Assembly (NCBI GenBank): GCA_046726955.1
Contig: JBKPBQ010000491.1
Span: 1 to 12,902, forward strand
DNA length: 12,902 nt
Direction of reading: 5' to 3'
From: CAVPGH01 sp046726955
GTDB taxonomy: Bacteria > Acidobacteriota > Vicinamibacteria > Fen-336
Shown here: in pieces, positions 6,616 through 12,902 of the stretch
Layout of the letters: every line of letters starts with the position of its first letter
Position numbering within the stretch: the stretch's first letter is position 1
The notes under the pieces: generated by a model
The model's database searches: none
Seen by the model: only the letters and a program-made list of their open reading frames with translations
Told to the model about the DNA's origin: nothing
Program-made: the position numbers and the translations under genes

Positions 6616-7545
6616 GACGAGCGGGGAGCCCACCACGACCTCGTGGAGGGGCTGGGCCAGACGCTCCAGCCAGTCCTCGCCCCGGAGATCCCGGGCCAGG
6701 CCGACCATCACGTACTTGTGCGACCCCGCCTCCACGAGCACGCTGTCGGAATGGAATTCCTTCCACGTCCCCGACTTCCGGTAGAGCGTGAGCCCGGCCA
6801 CGCGCTCCAGGCCCTTCACGAACTTGTGGTGGATGCCGGGCCGGGACAGCACTTCCTTCATGACCGCGGTGAGCTCGGGCGAGACGAGCGCCCCCGCGTC
6901 GAGCAGACAGTAGAACCGCGCGACCTGATAAGCGGTGGCGCCGTGGGAGAGCTGGGCCACGGGATCGCGCAGGAACGCGGGAGACGGCCCGTAGCTCTTG
7001 CCCACCCACAAGCCGCCCTTCCCGTTCGGGTCGTAGAAGGCGTAGCGCGGCGAGAGCAGGATGTCGATGAGGCGGCGCTCGCCCACCCAGTCGAGCACCC
7101 GGCTCGCGTCGACGTTGCTCGAGTACCGCACCATGGCCGTGATCGTCTGCAGATGCCGCTCGTCGAGGGCCAGGCGTCCGCGCTCCGCCTCCACGAACGC
7201 CCCGAGCAGGATCGCGATCTTGGGAAGGCTGGCGGCGTAGATCATCTCGTCGCCGTTCAGCATCGCGAGGTGGGGATGGCCCGGCGCTGAGAGATCGACC
7301 AGGGCGAGCGCGAGGCGGCCGGTCTTCACGGCCGCTCCCAGGCCCTGGGCCTCTACGACCTCCCGCACCCGGTGCTCCAGGGACGTGTCGGAGCACGCGC
7401 GGAGGTCACCGACACCCGCGGCAGAAGCAGACGCGGCCCCAGCCCCTACGCCGGCAGCAGCCTCCTCCGCCCGCCCTCCATCCGCGATCGCGGGAAGCAG
7501 CAGGGCGGCCAGCAGCACAGGCGCGTATATCCGTCGAGTGACCAT
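6604..7545 (-). CDS. Exported SxxK serine hydrolase (class A beta-lactamase-like fold)
   Basis: The protein is 313 residues with an N-terminal signal peptide (IYAPVLLAALLLPAIADG), then an Ala/Gly/Ser-rich linker to about residue 46. The catalytic set of the beta-lactamase/PBP superfamily is complete: SLPK (Ser106, Lys109), SSN (Ser142-Asn144) and KSGT (Lys257-Thr260). The stretch where class A beta-lactamases carry the Glu166 motif reads SPRYAFYDPNGKGGLWVGK and has no E-x-x-LN, so I call it a serine hydrolase rather than a resistance enzyme. AGGA sits 7 bases before ATG 7545 on the minus strand and supports this start. The K+ channel gene ends only 37 bases upstream, so the gene is probably last in a three-gene transcript with the channel and the hydrolase-fold protein. 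It has the same motif layout as the exported hydrolase at 3201-4610, and the two genes converge on the HNH island. Confidence 0.85.
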   Translation of the reverse strand: MVTRRIYAPVLLAALLLPAIADGGRAEEAAAGVGAGAASASAAGVGDLRACSDTSLEHRVREVVEAQGLGAAVKTGRLALALVDLSAPGHPHLAMLNGDEMIYAASLPKIAILLGAFVEAERGRLALDERHLQTITAMVRYSSNVDASRVLDWVGERRLIDILLSPRYAFYDPNGKGGLWVGKSYGPSPAFLRDPVAQLSHGATAYQVARFYCLLDAGALVSPELTAVMKEVLSRPGIHHKFVKGLERVAGLTLYRKSGTWKEFHSDSVLVEAGSHKYVMVGLARDLRGEDWLERLAQPLHEVVVGSPLVAQR

Positions 7546-7582
7546 CGAACCATCCTAAAGGGTCACAGGACCCGAATCAAGA

Positions 7583-8578
7583 CTAGACCCAGGGCCGCGC
7601 CAGCGCCGCCAGCCGGTCGAGCTGCGGCCGCGGCCCGAGGGTGATCAGCACGTCCTTTGCCTCGATGATCGCCTCGGGAGCGGGGTTGAAGACCATCTCC
7701 CCGCCCGGCTTCTTGATGGCCACGATGATGATGCCCAGGTCCTGCCGCACCCGGCTGTCCTTCAGCATGCGCCCCGAGATCTGGCTGCCGGGGGCGACCT
7801 CGGTCTCCTCGATCTGCAGCTCCAGGTGCTCGTTGCGGGTGGCGAGATCGATGAACTCGGTGGCGTTCGGGCGCAGGAGCGCCTGGGTCACGCGGTGGCT
7901 GCCCGCGACCCAGGGCGAGACGACGCGCGTGGCCCCCGCGCGCCGGAGCTTCTTCTCCGCCGCCTCCTCCTCGGCCCGCACGACGATCAGCAGCGAGTCG
8001 TTCAGCTCCCGTGCGGTCATCACCACGTAGAGGTTGTCCGCGTCGGAAGCCGCGACCGCGATGAGCCCGCGGGCGCGCTGGAGCCCCGCTCGCAACAGGA
8101 TCTCCTCGGACGTCGCGTCCCCGGCGAGGGCGACACCGTGGGGGATGTCGAAGCCGCGGAGACGATCCGCCTGGCGCTCCACGAGGACGAACGGGATGCC
8201 GCGCGCGGAGAGCTCCTGGCAGATGAGGCGGCCCATGCGCCCGTAGCCGCACACCACGACGTGGTCCTTGATCTCGGCGAGCGTTCTTTCCATGCGTTGC
8301 CTCCCCAGGGCGCCCCGGAGCTCGCCGCCGACCACGGCGCGCAGGATCTCGGAGGCGGCGTAGAACAGCGTGAAGACGCCGCCCAGCGCGAGGAGCATCG
8401 TGAAGGAGCGGCCCTCCCGCGAGAGCTCGTGCACCTCCAGGTAGCCCACGGTGGTGACGGTGATGACCGTCATGTAGAGCGAGTCGAAGAACGACCAGCC
8501 CTCGATGAAGTGATAGCCGACCGTCCCGAGCAGGACGAGGACGACGGGGATCATCAGCAGGAGCGCGAGCGACCTCAC
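7583..8578 (-). CDS. Two-helix potassium channel with cytoplasmic RCK (TrkA-N/TrkA-C) domains
   Basis: This 331-residue membrane protein has helix 1 (LALLLMIPVVLVLLGTVGY), a pore loop with filter TTVGYLEV (Thr43-Leu47), helix 2 (about 58-82), then an RCK module. The RCK N-lobe (about 105-225) has the Rossmann motif GYGRMG (111-116) and acidic Glu134 at the end of the second strand, suggesting NAD(H) or nucleotide binding. The TrkA-C lobe covers about 245-322. This is the MthK/Kch-type layout of ligand-gated K+ channels, working as a tetramer in the inner membrane. The residue after Tyr in the filter is Leu, where canonical channels have Gly, so selectivity or conductance may differ. The GTG start (8578-8576) overlaps the TGA of the upstream gene as GTGA, implying translational coupling; a downstream ATG at Met9 would truncate helix 1. 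The next gene starts 37 bases after the stop. Confidence 0.88.
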   Translation of the reverse strand: MRSLALLLMIPVVLVLLGTVGYHFIEGWSFFDSLYMTVITVTTVGYLEVHELSREGRSFTMLLALGGVFTLFYAASEILRAVVGGELRGALGRQRMERTLAEIKDHVVVCGYGRMGRLICQELSARGIPFVLVERQADRLRGFDIPHGVALAGDATSEEILLRAGLQRARGLIAVAASDADNLYVVMTARELNDSLLIVVRAEEEAAEKKLRRAGATRVVSPWVAGSHRVTQALLRPNATEFIDLATRNEHLELQIEETEVAPGSQISGRMLKDSRVRQDLGIIIVAIKKPGGEMVFNPAPEAIIEAKDVLITLGPRPQLDRLAALARPWV

Positions 8579-9222
8579 CGCGGCGCGGCCCTCGCCGCCG
8601 CCCACGCCGCCGCCACTTCGGACCAGAGAGGCTCGAGAGGGGCCGCGTGGTCGCCGGGCACGGTGAGGCGCGTGGCCAGGGGCTCGCGCGCCACCCAGTC
8701 CGCGATCGGCCCGAGCGCCGCCGCGTCCTGGTCGCGGCCGTCTACGATGAGCGTCGGAAAGTCGAGCGGAGGACGCGAGCGCAGCGCCGCCTCCACCACC
8801 TCCGGGACGCTCGGGACGGGGCCGAGGGCGAGCACACCCGCGAGACCGGGAGCGTCGGCAACGGCGAGGGCCAGCCAGGCTCCGATCCCGTGTCCCCCCA
8901 CCACCGGACGCAGTCCCGGGTGCCAGCGGGCGGGAAGCTCCGCGAGCAGCCGTCGCAAGTCGTCCACGACCGGCGGCCCGAAACGCCCGCCGCTGCCACC
9001 CTGCCCGCGCGGCTCGTACGCGATCACCTCCACGCGCGTGGCGAGCACCTCGAGGAAGGCGGCGAGCGGGGGATCGTCGAGGGTCGCGTCCTTGTCGGGT
9101 TGGAAGACGACGCGGACACGAGCCTCCTCGTAGGGGGCGAGACGGCGGGCGCGGAGGCGGGGATCGGTCCCCAGAAAGACGTCCTGGACGAGGGAAGCCA
9201 AGCAGAGCTCGCTTTCGCGCAA
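8575..9222 (-). CDS. Alpha/beta-hydrolase-fold protein lacking the nucleophile serine
   Basis: The protein is 215 residues. The fold is suggested by a strand ending in VEVIAYEPRGQGGSGGRFG (oxyanion-side loop and GxSGG-like turn), a nucleophile-elbow position at VVGGHGIGAW, a late strand TLIVDGRDQD (Asp161/Asp164) and PGDHAAPL (His192), in the order expected for a catalytic triad. At the elbow, the usual G-x-S-x-G reads G-H-G-I-G: the serine position is Gly112, encoded GGG, so normal esterase or lipase chemistry is not expected. It may be a noncatalytic partner or a decayed enzyme. The start is uncertain: the open frame begins at TTG 9222 with no clear ribosome binding site. The end overlaps the K+ channel start by 4 bases, so the two products are probably made together. 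A palindromic repeat lies about 35 bases upstream. Confidence 0.65.
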   Translation of the reverse strand: MRESELCLASLVQDVFLGTDPRLRARRLAPYEEARVRVVFQPDKDATLDDPPLAAFLEVLATRVEVIAYEPRGQGGSGGRFGPPVVDDLRRLLAELPARWHPGLRPVVGGHGIGAWLALAVADAPGLAGVLALGPVPSVPEVVEAALRSRPPLDFPTLIVDGRDQDAAALGPIADWVAREPLATRLTVPGDHAAPLEPLWSEVAAAWAAARAAPR

Positions 9223-9255
9223 TGATAGCGCGGGCGCGCGCGCCGCCCTGGCCTG

Positions 9256-9327
9256 GCAGGGTGCTGAAAAGTGTCCTCACGCGGCGCGCGGCGGCTGTCG
9301 AAGCCTGCTTTTTCAGCACCCTGCTAG
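9256..9327 (+). repeat. Palindromic interspersed repeat, copy 1 (MITE/REP-like)
   Basis: The left arm GCAGGGTGCTGAAAA (9256-9270) and right arm TTTTCAGCACCCTGC (9310-9324) are perfect 15-bp inverted repeats around a 39-base core. The right arm runs into CTAG (9324-9327), whose complement supplies the stop codon of the HD-domain gene. The core shares TCCTCACGCGGCGCG and CTGTCGA with copy 2 (9917-10003) read on the opposite strand, so the two are homologous elements. The hairpin could also act as a terminator for the HD gene. Confidence 0.85.
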
Positions 9328-9890
9328 AGGCCGATCTCGCTCGCGATCGGCTTCAGCGCCTCGATCAGGAAACCCACGTGCTCGGGAAGCGGGCGGCCCA
9401 CCGCCTCCGCCCCGCCGTAGACGTAGCTCCGGTCGACGGAGCGGGCAAAGGCCTTGTCCTTGAGCTTCTTCACCACCGAGTCCACCGGCAGGTCGTCGAT
9501 CTTCTTCGACGGCCGCACCTTCACGCAGGCCCCGATGAAGCCCACGAGCTCGTCGCACGCGTAGATCGCCTTCTTGAGCGGCGTGTCGCGCGGGATCTGC
9601 ATGTAGTCGGCGTGCGAGCAGATCGCCTCCACGATCTCCTCGGGAAAGCCGCGCTCGCGCAGGACCTTCTGGCCGACGTGGAGGTGGGTCTCCTCGGTGG
9701 GGTTCTGCTCGTAGTCGAAGTCGTGGAGGAGGCCGACGATGCCCCACTTCTCGACCTCCGCGGGGTCCGTGATCCCGTACCAGCCCGCATAGGCCCGCAT
9801 CGCGGCCTCCACGGCGCGCCCGTGCTTGCGCAGCGCGTCCGCCTGCGTGAACTCGAAGAGGAGGGCCTCGGCCTCCGCGCGTGTCTTCAT
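9324..9890 (-). CDS. HD-domain phosphohydrolase
   Basis: This is a 188-residue soluble protein. Metal-binding residues of the HD superfamily appear in order: His23 in RKHGRAVEAAM, the His56-Asp57 pair in GLLHDFDYE, His69/His71 in ETHLHVG, His93 in CSHADY and Asp113 in ACDELVGF. These proteins hydrolyse phosphate esters of nucleotides or related substrates with one or two metal ions; this small type is usually annotated only as HD-domain protein, and I cannot name the substrate. Translation ends at TAG (9326-9324), which lies in the outer CTAG of palindromic repeat copy 1. ATG 9890 has no obvious Shine-Dalgarno sequence. The gene is divergent from the aldehyde dehydrogenase, and most of the short gap between them is repeat copy 2. 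It is thus bracketed by inverted repeats. Confidence 0.85.
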   Translation of the reverse strand: MKTRAEAEALLFEFTQADALRKHGRAVEAAMRAYAGWYGITDPAEVEKWGIVGLLHDFDYEQNPTEETHLHVGQKVLRERGFPEEIVEAICSHADYMQIPRDTPLKKAIYACDELVGFIGACVKVRPSKKIDDLPVDSVVKKLKDKAFARSVDRSYVYGGAEAVGRPLPEHVGFLIEALKPIASEIGL

Positions 9891-9916
9891 GCCGCGGAGG
9901 ATAGCCGAAACCCGCA

Positions 9917-10003
9917 CTAGCAGGGTGCGGAAAAGCAGCCATCGACAGACGCGCGCGCGGTGCGACGCGCCGCGTGAGGATACTTTTCCGCACCCTGCTC
10001 TAG
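9917..10003 (-). repeat. Palindromic interspersed repeat, copy 2, inverted relative to copy 1
   Basis: GCAGGGTGCGGAAAAG (9920-9935) and its exact complement (9983-9998) form 16-bp arms, with CTAG just outside both (9917-9920 and 10000-10003). Read on the minus strand, the core carries TATCCTCACGCGGCGCG and CTGTCGATGGCTGC, closely matching copy 1. The arms differ from copy 1 by one paired change: T with A in copy 1 becomes G with C here. The element fills most of the 138-base gap between the divergent HD and aldehyde dehydrogenase genes. Confidence 0.85.
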
Positions 10004-10015
10004 AATGGCGCCAAC

Positions 10016-10021
10016 GGGGAG
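10016..10021 (+). promoter_or_regulatory. Ribosome binding site that decides the aldehyde dehydrogenase start
   Basis: GGGGAG at 10016-10021 lies 7 bases before ATG 10029. The in-frame ATG at 10005 starts directly beside the repeat copy 2 and has no such site, so the shorter start is preferred. Confidence 0.55.
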
Positions 10022-10028
10022 CCCCGAA

Positions 10029-11594
10029 ATGAGCACGGAGCGCGTCACCTACGCCACGCTGGCCGCCGGACAGACGGAGGAGTTCTCCCGGAAGTACGAC
10101 GCCGCGGTCGAGAAGGTAAAGGGAGCTCTGGGCGGGAGCCACGGCCACCGGATCGACGGGGCGGAGGTCAAGGGCGGCACGGAGCTGGAGGACCGGAGCC
10201 CGATCGACACGCGTCTCCTGCTCGGGCGCTTCGCCGCGGGCACGCAGGCGGACGTGGATCGTGCGGTCGGGGCGGCGCGACGCGCCTTCCCGGAGTGGTC
10301 GGGGCGCGACTGGCGGCAGCGGGTCGCGATCCTGCGCAAAGCCGCGGACCTCATCGAGGAGCAGGGGTTCGAGCTGTCCGCCCTCGTGAGCCTCGAAGCG
10401 GGCAAGAACCGCCTCGAGGCGATGGGCGACGTGACGGAGACCGCCGACCTCGCGCGCTACTACTGCGACCAGCTCGAAAGGAACGAGGGCTTCGACCGGC
10501 CGATGGCGCGCTTCACGGAGAACGAGGAGACGCGCTCCGTCATGCGCCCGTACGGCGTGTGGGCGGTGATCAGCCCCTTCAACTTCCCGGCCGCGCTCGC
10601 AGGAGGTCCCGCCGCGGGCGCTCTCCTCGGCGGCAACACGGTCGTGCTCAAGCCCAGCCAGGAGACGCCGCTCACGGCGCTCGCCCTCTACCGCATCTTC
10701 CGGGAGGCCGGCGTGCCCGCGGGCGCGCTCCACGTCGTCTTCGGCACGGGCGAAGGCGCGGGGGAGCCGCTCGCCCTTCATCCCGGAGTGGACGGCATGC
10801 TCTTCACCGGCTCCAAGGCGGTGGGCATGTCGCTCCACAGCCGCTTCAGCCGCGAGTTCCCGAAGCCCTGCATCACCGAGATGGGCGGCAAGAACCCCGC
10901 GCTCGTCATGCCGTCCGCCGACCTCGACGCGGCGGCGGAGGGCGTGATGAAGTCCTCCTTCGGGCTCCAGGGCCAGAAGTGCAGCGCCTGCTCTCGCGTC
11001 TACGTCCACGAGTCGGTGCGCAAGGCGTTCACCGCGAAGCTCCTCGAGAAGACGGCCACGATCACGATCGGCGATCCGAGCCGGCCGCGCGTCTACCTGG
11101 GCCCCGTCATTCACGAGCGGGCGTACCGGGCCTACGAGCGATATGCCACAGAGGCGCGTCGCGACGGCCGCGTCCTCGCGGGAGGCGCGCTCCTGCGCGA
11201 CGGCGAGCTCGGGCACGGCTACTTCGTGGCTCCCACCGTCGTGGACGGGCTGCCCAAGGAGCACGCGCTATTCCGCCAGGAGATGTTCGTTCCCATCGTG
11301 TGCCTCGCCGGTGTCTCCTCGCTCGACGAGGCGATTGCGCTCGCCAACGCGAGCGAGTACGGCCTCACCGCCGGCTTCTTCAGCCAGGACCCGAAGGAGA
11401 TCCAGGCGTTCCTGGACCGCATCGAGGCGGGAGTCGTCTACGTGAACCGTCGCGCGGGCGCGACGACCGGAGCCTGGCCGGGCGTCCAGCCGTTCGGGGG
11501 CTGGAAGGGCAGCGGCTCCACGGGCAAGGCCTCGGGCGGCCTCTACTACGTCCAGCAGTTCATGCGCGAGCAGAGCCGGACGATCGTCCACTAG
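10029..11594 (+). CDS. NAD(P)+-dependent aldehyde dehydrogenase, L-glutamate gamma-semialdehyde (P5C) dehydrogenase-like
   Basis: This 521-residue cytosolic enzyme has the full aldehyde dehydrogenase core: ISPFNFP (Asn185), cofactor Lys208 in VVLKPSQETP, FTGSKAVG (259-266), general base Glu284 in ITEMGGKNP, and the nucleophile Cys318 in GQKCSACSRVYV. GQKCSACSR and the closing GATTGAWPGVQPFGGWKGSG are hallmarks of the RocA/PruA group, which oxidises glutamate gamma-semialdehyde to glutamate in proline and arginine breakdown. Length fits a stand-alone P5C dehydrogenase; no proline dehydrogenase domain is fused and none is seen nearby, so a related semialdehyde substrate is possible. The start is ATG 10029 with GGGGAG 7 bases upstream. 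A class III aminotransferase begins 21 bases after the stop, which suggests one transcript. The promoter must lie in or beside palindromic repeat copy 2. Confidence 0.88.
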   Translation: MSTERVTYATLAAGQTEEFSRKYDAAVEKVKGALGGSHGHRIDGAEVKGGTELEDRSPIDTRLLLGRFAAGTQADVDRAVGAARRAFPEWSGRDWRQRVAILRKAADLIEEQGFELSALVSLEAGKNRLEAMGDVTETADLARYYCDQLERNEGFDRPMARFTENEETRSVMRPYGVWAVISPFNFPAALAGGPAAGALLGGNTVVLKPSQETPLTALALYRIFREAGVPAGALHVVFGTGEGAGEPLALHPGVDGMLFTGSKAVGMSLHSRFSREFPKPCITEMGGKNPALVMPSADLDAAAEGVMKSSFGLQGQKCSACSRVYVHESVRKAFTAKLLEKTATITIGDPSRPRVYLGPVIHERAYRAYERYATEARRDGRVLAGGALLRDGELGHGYFVAPTVVDGLPKEHALFRQEMFVPIVCLAGVSSLDEAIALANASEYGLTAGFFSQDPKEIQAFLDRIEAGVVYVNRRAGATTGAWPGVQPFGGWKGSGSTGKASGGLYYVQQFMREQSRTIVH

Positions 11595-11615
11595 AGCGAG
11601 GATCGCCAGACGAGC

Positions 11616-12902
11616 GTGCGCTACTCCTTCCCATCGTCCTTCGTCTTCCACCGGCCCCTCGGCCGCGAGCTGCCCGCGATCGCCCGCGGGGAGGGGGCGG
11701 TCCTCTGGGACACGGAGGGCAAGCGCTACCTCGACGGCGCGGGGGGCGCCGTGGTGGTGAACGTCGGCCACGGACGGAGCGAGATCGCGGAGGCGATGGC
11801 CGCCCAGGCCCGCTCCGCGGCCTACGTGCACGGGACGCAGTTCACGAGCGACGTGCTCGAGGACTACGCGCGCCGCCTCGCCGCTCACGCTCCGGGCGAC
11901 TGCAACCGGCTCTACCTCGTCTCCGGTGGCTCGGAGGCGAGCGAGACGGCGGTGAAGCTCGCCCGCGCCTACCAGCTCGCCGTCGGCCAGAAGGACCGGC
12001 ACAAGGTGGTCCGGCGCTCGGTCTCGTACCACGGCAACACCCTCGGCGCGCTCGCGCTCTCCGGCCGGCCGAACCTCCAGGCTCCCTACCGGCCGATGCT
12101 CGCGGCCACGCCGGAGGCGGCGGCACCCTTCTGCCATCACTGCCCGCTCGGCAAGACCCATCCGGAGTGCGCGATCGCGTGCGCGGACGACCTCGAGACG
12201 GTCATCGACCGCGAAGGAGCGGCGAGTGTCGCCGCCTTCCTCGCCGAGCCGGTGCTCGGCGCGTCCGCGGGAGCCGCGGTCCCGCCCGACGGCTACGCGC
12301 GACGGGTGCGCGAGGTCTGCGACCGCCACGGCGTGCTGCTCGTCGCCGACGAAGTCATGACGGGCTTCGGCCGGACGGGGCGCTTCTTCGGTTCGGAGTG
12401 GGGCGGGACGGCGCCCGACCTCGTGACCTGCGGGAAGGGCATGAGCGGCGGCTATGCGCCGGTGGGAGCGGTGCTCGCGAGCGAGCGGGTGGTGTCGGCG
12501 ATCGCGAAGGCCGGCGGCTTCACCCACGGATTCACGTTCTCGCACAACCCGGTGACGGCGGCCGCCTGCCGCGCGACGCTCGACATCCTGGAGCGCGAGA
12601 AGCTCGTTGAGCAGGCGGCGGCGCGGGGAGAGACGCTGGGCCGGCTGCTGCAGCCGCTCCTCGATCACCCGCACGTGGGCGACGTGCGAGGCCGCGGCCT
12701 GCTGTGGGGGATCGAGCTCCAGGCGGACCGGGCGAAGCGAGTTCCTTTCGCGCGCTCCGAGCGGAAGGCCGAGGCGGTGGCCGCCCAGGCGTTCCGGGAC
12801 GGGCTCGTCACGTACCCGAGCGGCGGGTGCGCGGACGGCACGAACGGAGACGTGATCCTGCTCGCCCCTCCGTTCGTGGTGAGCGAGGGCCAGCTCGAGG
12901 AG
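11616..12902 (+). CDS. Class III PLP-dependent aminotransferase (aspartate aminotransferase family), 3' end cut by window
   Basis: 429 codons are visible with no stop before the window edge; the family is usually about 430-460 residues, so little is missing. Fold-type I class III motifs are present: VSGGSEASETAVKLAR (PLP phosphate region), SYHGNTLGALALSG, AFLAEPVLGAS, LVADEVMTGFGRTG with Asp245 for the pyridine nitrogen, and CGKGMSGGYAPVGAVL with the Schiff-base Lys274. A Cys-rich insert, FCHHCPLGKTHPEC then CADDLE, marks a subgroup usually annotated only as aspartate aminotransferase family; it does not fix the substrate. Such enzymes move an amino group, often from an omega-amine or amino acid, to pyruvate or 2-oxoglutarate. 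GTG 11616 is the best start, 21 bases after the aldehyde dehydrogenase, with only a weak GCGAGG upstream. The pairing suggests that a semialdehyde made by transamination is oxidised by its neighbour. Confidence 0.9.
   Translation, partial: MRYSFPSSFVFHRPLGRELPAIARGEGAVLWDTEGKRYLDGAGGAVVVNVGHGRSEIAEAMAAQARSAAYVHGTQFTSDVLEDYARRLAAHAPGDCNRLYLVSGGSEASETAVKLARAYQLAVGQKDRHKVVRRSVSYHGNTLGALALSGRPNLQAPYRPMLAATPEAAAPFCHHCPLGKTHPECAIACADDLETVIDREGAASVAAFLAEPVLGASAGAAVPPDGYARRVREVCDRHGVLLVADEVMTGFGRTGRFFGSEWGGTAPDLVTCGKGMSGGYAPVGAVLASERVVSAIAKAGGFTHGFTFSHNPVTAAACRATLDILEREKLVEQAAARGETLGRLLQPLLDHPHVGDVRGRGLLWGIELQADRAKRVPFARSERKAEAVAAQAFRDGLVTYPSGGCADGTNGDVILLAPPFVVSEGQLEE

Noticed and set aside
6604..7545. 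Class A beta-lactamase resistance gene
   Set aside because: The Ser/Lys, SxN and KSG motifs are there, but the omega-loop Glu-x-x-Leu-Asn motif needed for deacylation is not evident.
10295..12610. A 771-codon + frame across the aldehyde dehydrogenase and aminotransferase
   Set aside because: It is the wrong frame of both genes; the real frames carry all catalytic motifs, and this one is Arg/Gly/Pro-rich.
1..12902. CRISPR arrays, tRNA or rRNA genes, insertion-sequence transposases
   Set aside because: Reading both strands, I saw no regularly spaced repeats, tRNA cloverleaf with CCA end, rRNA core sequences or DDE/tyrosine transposase motifs.

Overview
The window is very GC-rich DNA (roughly 70% by eye) from a bacterium with dense, mostly short-gapped genes. 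Signal-peptide proteins, a noncanonical two-helix K+ channel with an RCK domain, a DUF222-like HNH endonuclease and palindromic interspersed repeats together suggest an uncultured myxobacterial/deltaproteobacterial-grade or similar high-GC lineage (Rokubacteria, Acidobacteria and Gemmatimonadota are alternatives). This is inference; no rRNA or other phylogenetic marker is present.

Layout. Positions 2-205 (+) are the C-terminus of a YihY/BrkB-family membrane protein. Positions 262-4610 (+) form a two-gene unit joined by a GTGA start/stop overlap: an exported protein with a phosphohistidine domain followed by a C-terminal PPDK-type ATP-binding domain (glucan-water-dikinase-like order), then an exported SxxK serine hydrolase with a Pro/Thr tail. 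Positions 4611-6603 look like an accessory island: an HNH endonuclease gene (-) carrying a 24-bp perfect palindrome in its linker, and about 660 bp of purine-rich DNA upstream of it with no credible gene and several hairpins. Positions 6604-9222 (-) form a three-gene cluster, in transcription order: an alpha/beta-hydrolase-fold protein whose nucleophile serine is replaced by glycine, a K+ channel-RCK protein (again a 4-base GTGA overlap) and a second exported SxxK serine hydrolase. Positions 9256-10003 hold a small HD-domain gene (-) bracketed by two oppositely oriented copies of a palindromic repeat whose arms differ by a compensatory change. Positions 10029-12902 (+) hold a P5C-dehydrogenase-like aldehyde dehydrogenase and a class III PLP aminotransferase that runs off the end.

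How the genes fit together. The dikinase-like protein and its coupled hydrolase are probably co-expressed and both exported, so a shared envelope role is likely, but the substrate is unknown. The two SxxK hydrolases converge on the HNH island. The aldehyde dehydrogenase and aminotransferase look like an amino-acid catabolic pair. The most unusual signals are the dikinase-like exported protein, the RNA-like purine-rich stretch beside the HNH gene, the 24-bp palindrome and the covarying repeat pair around the HD gene.
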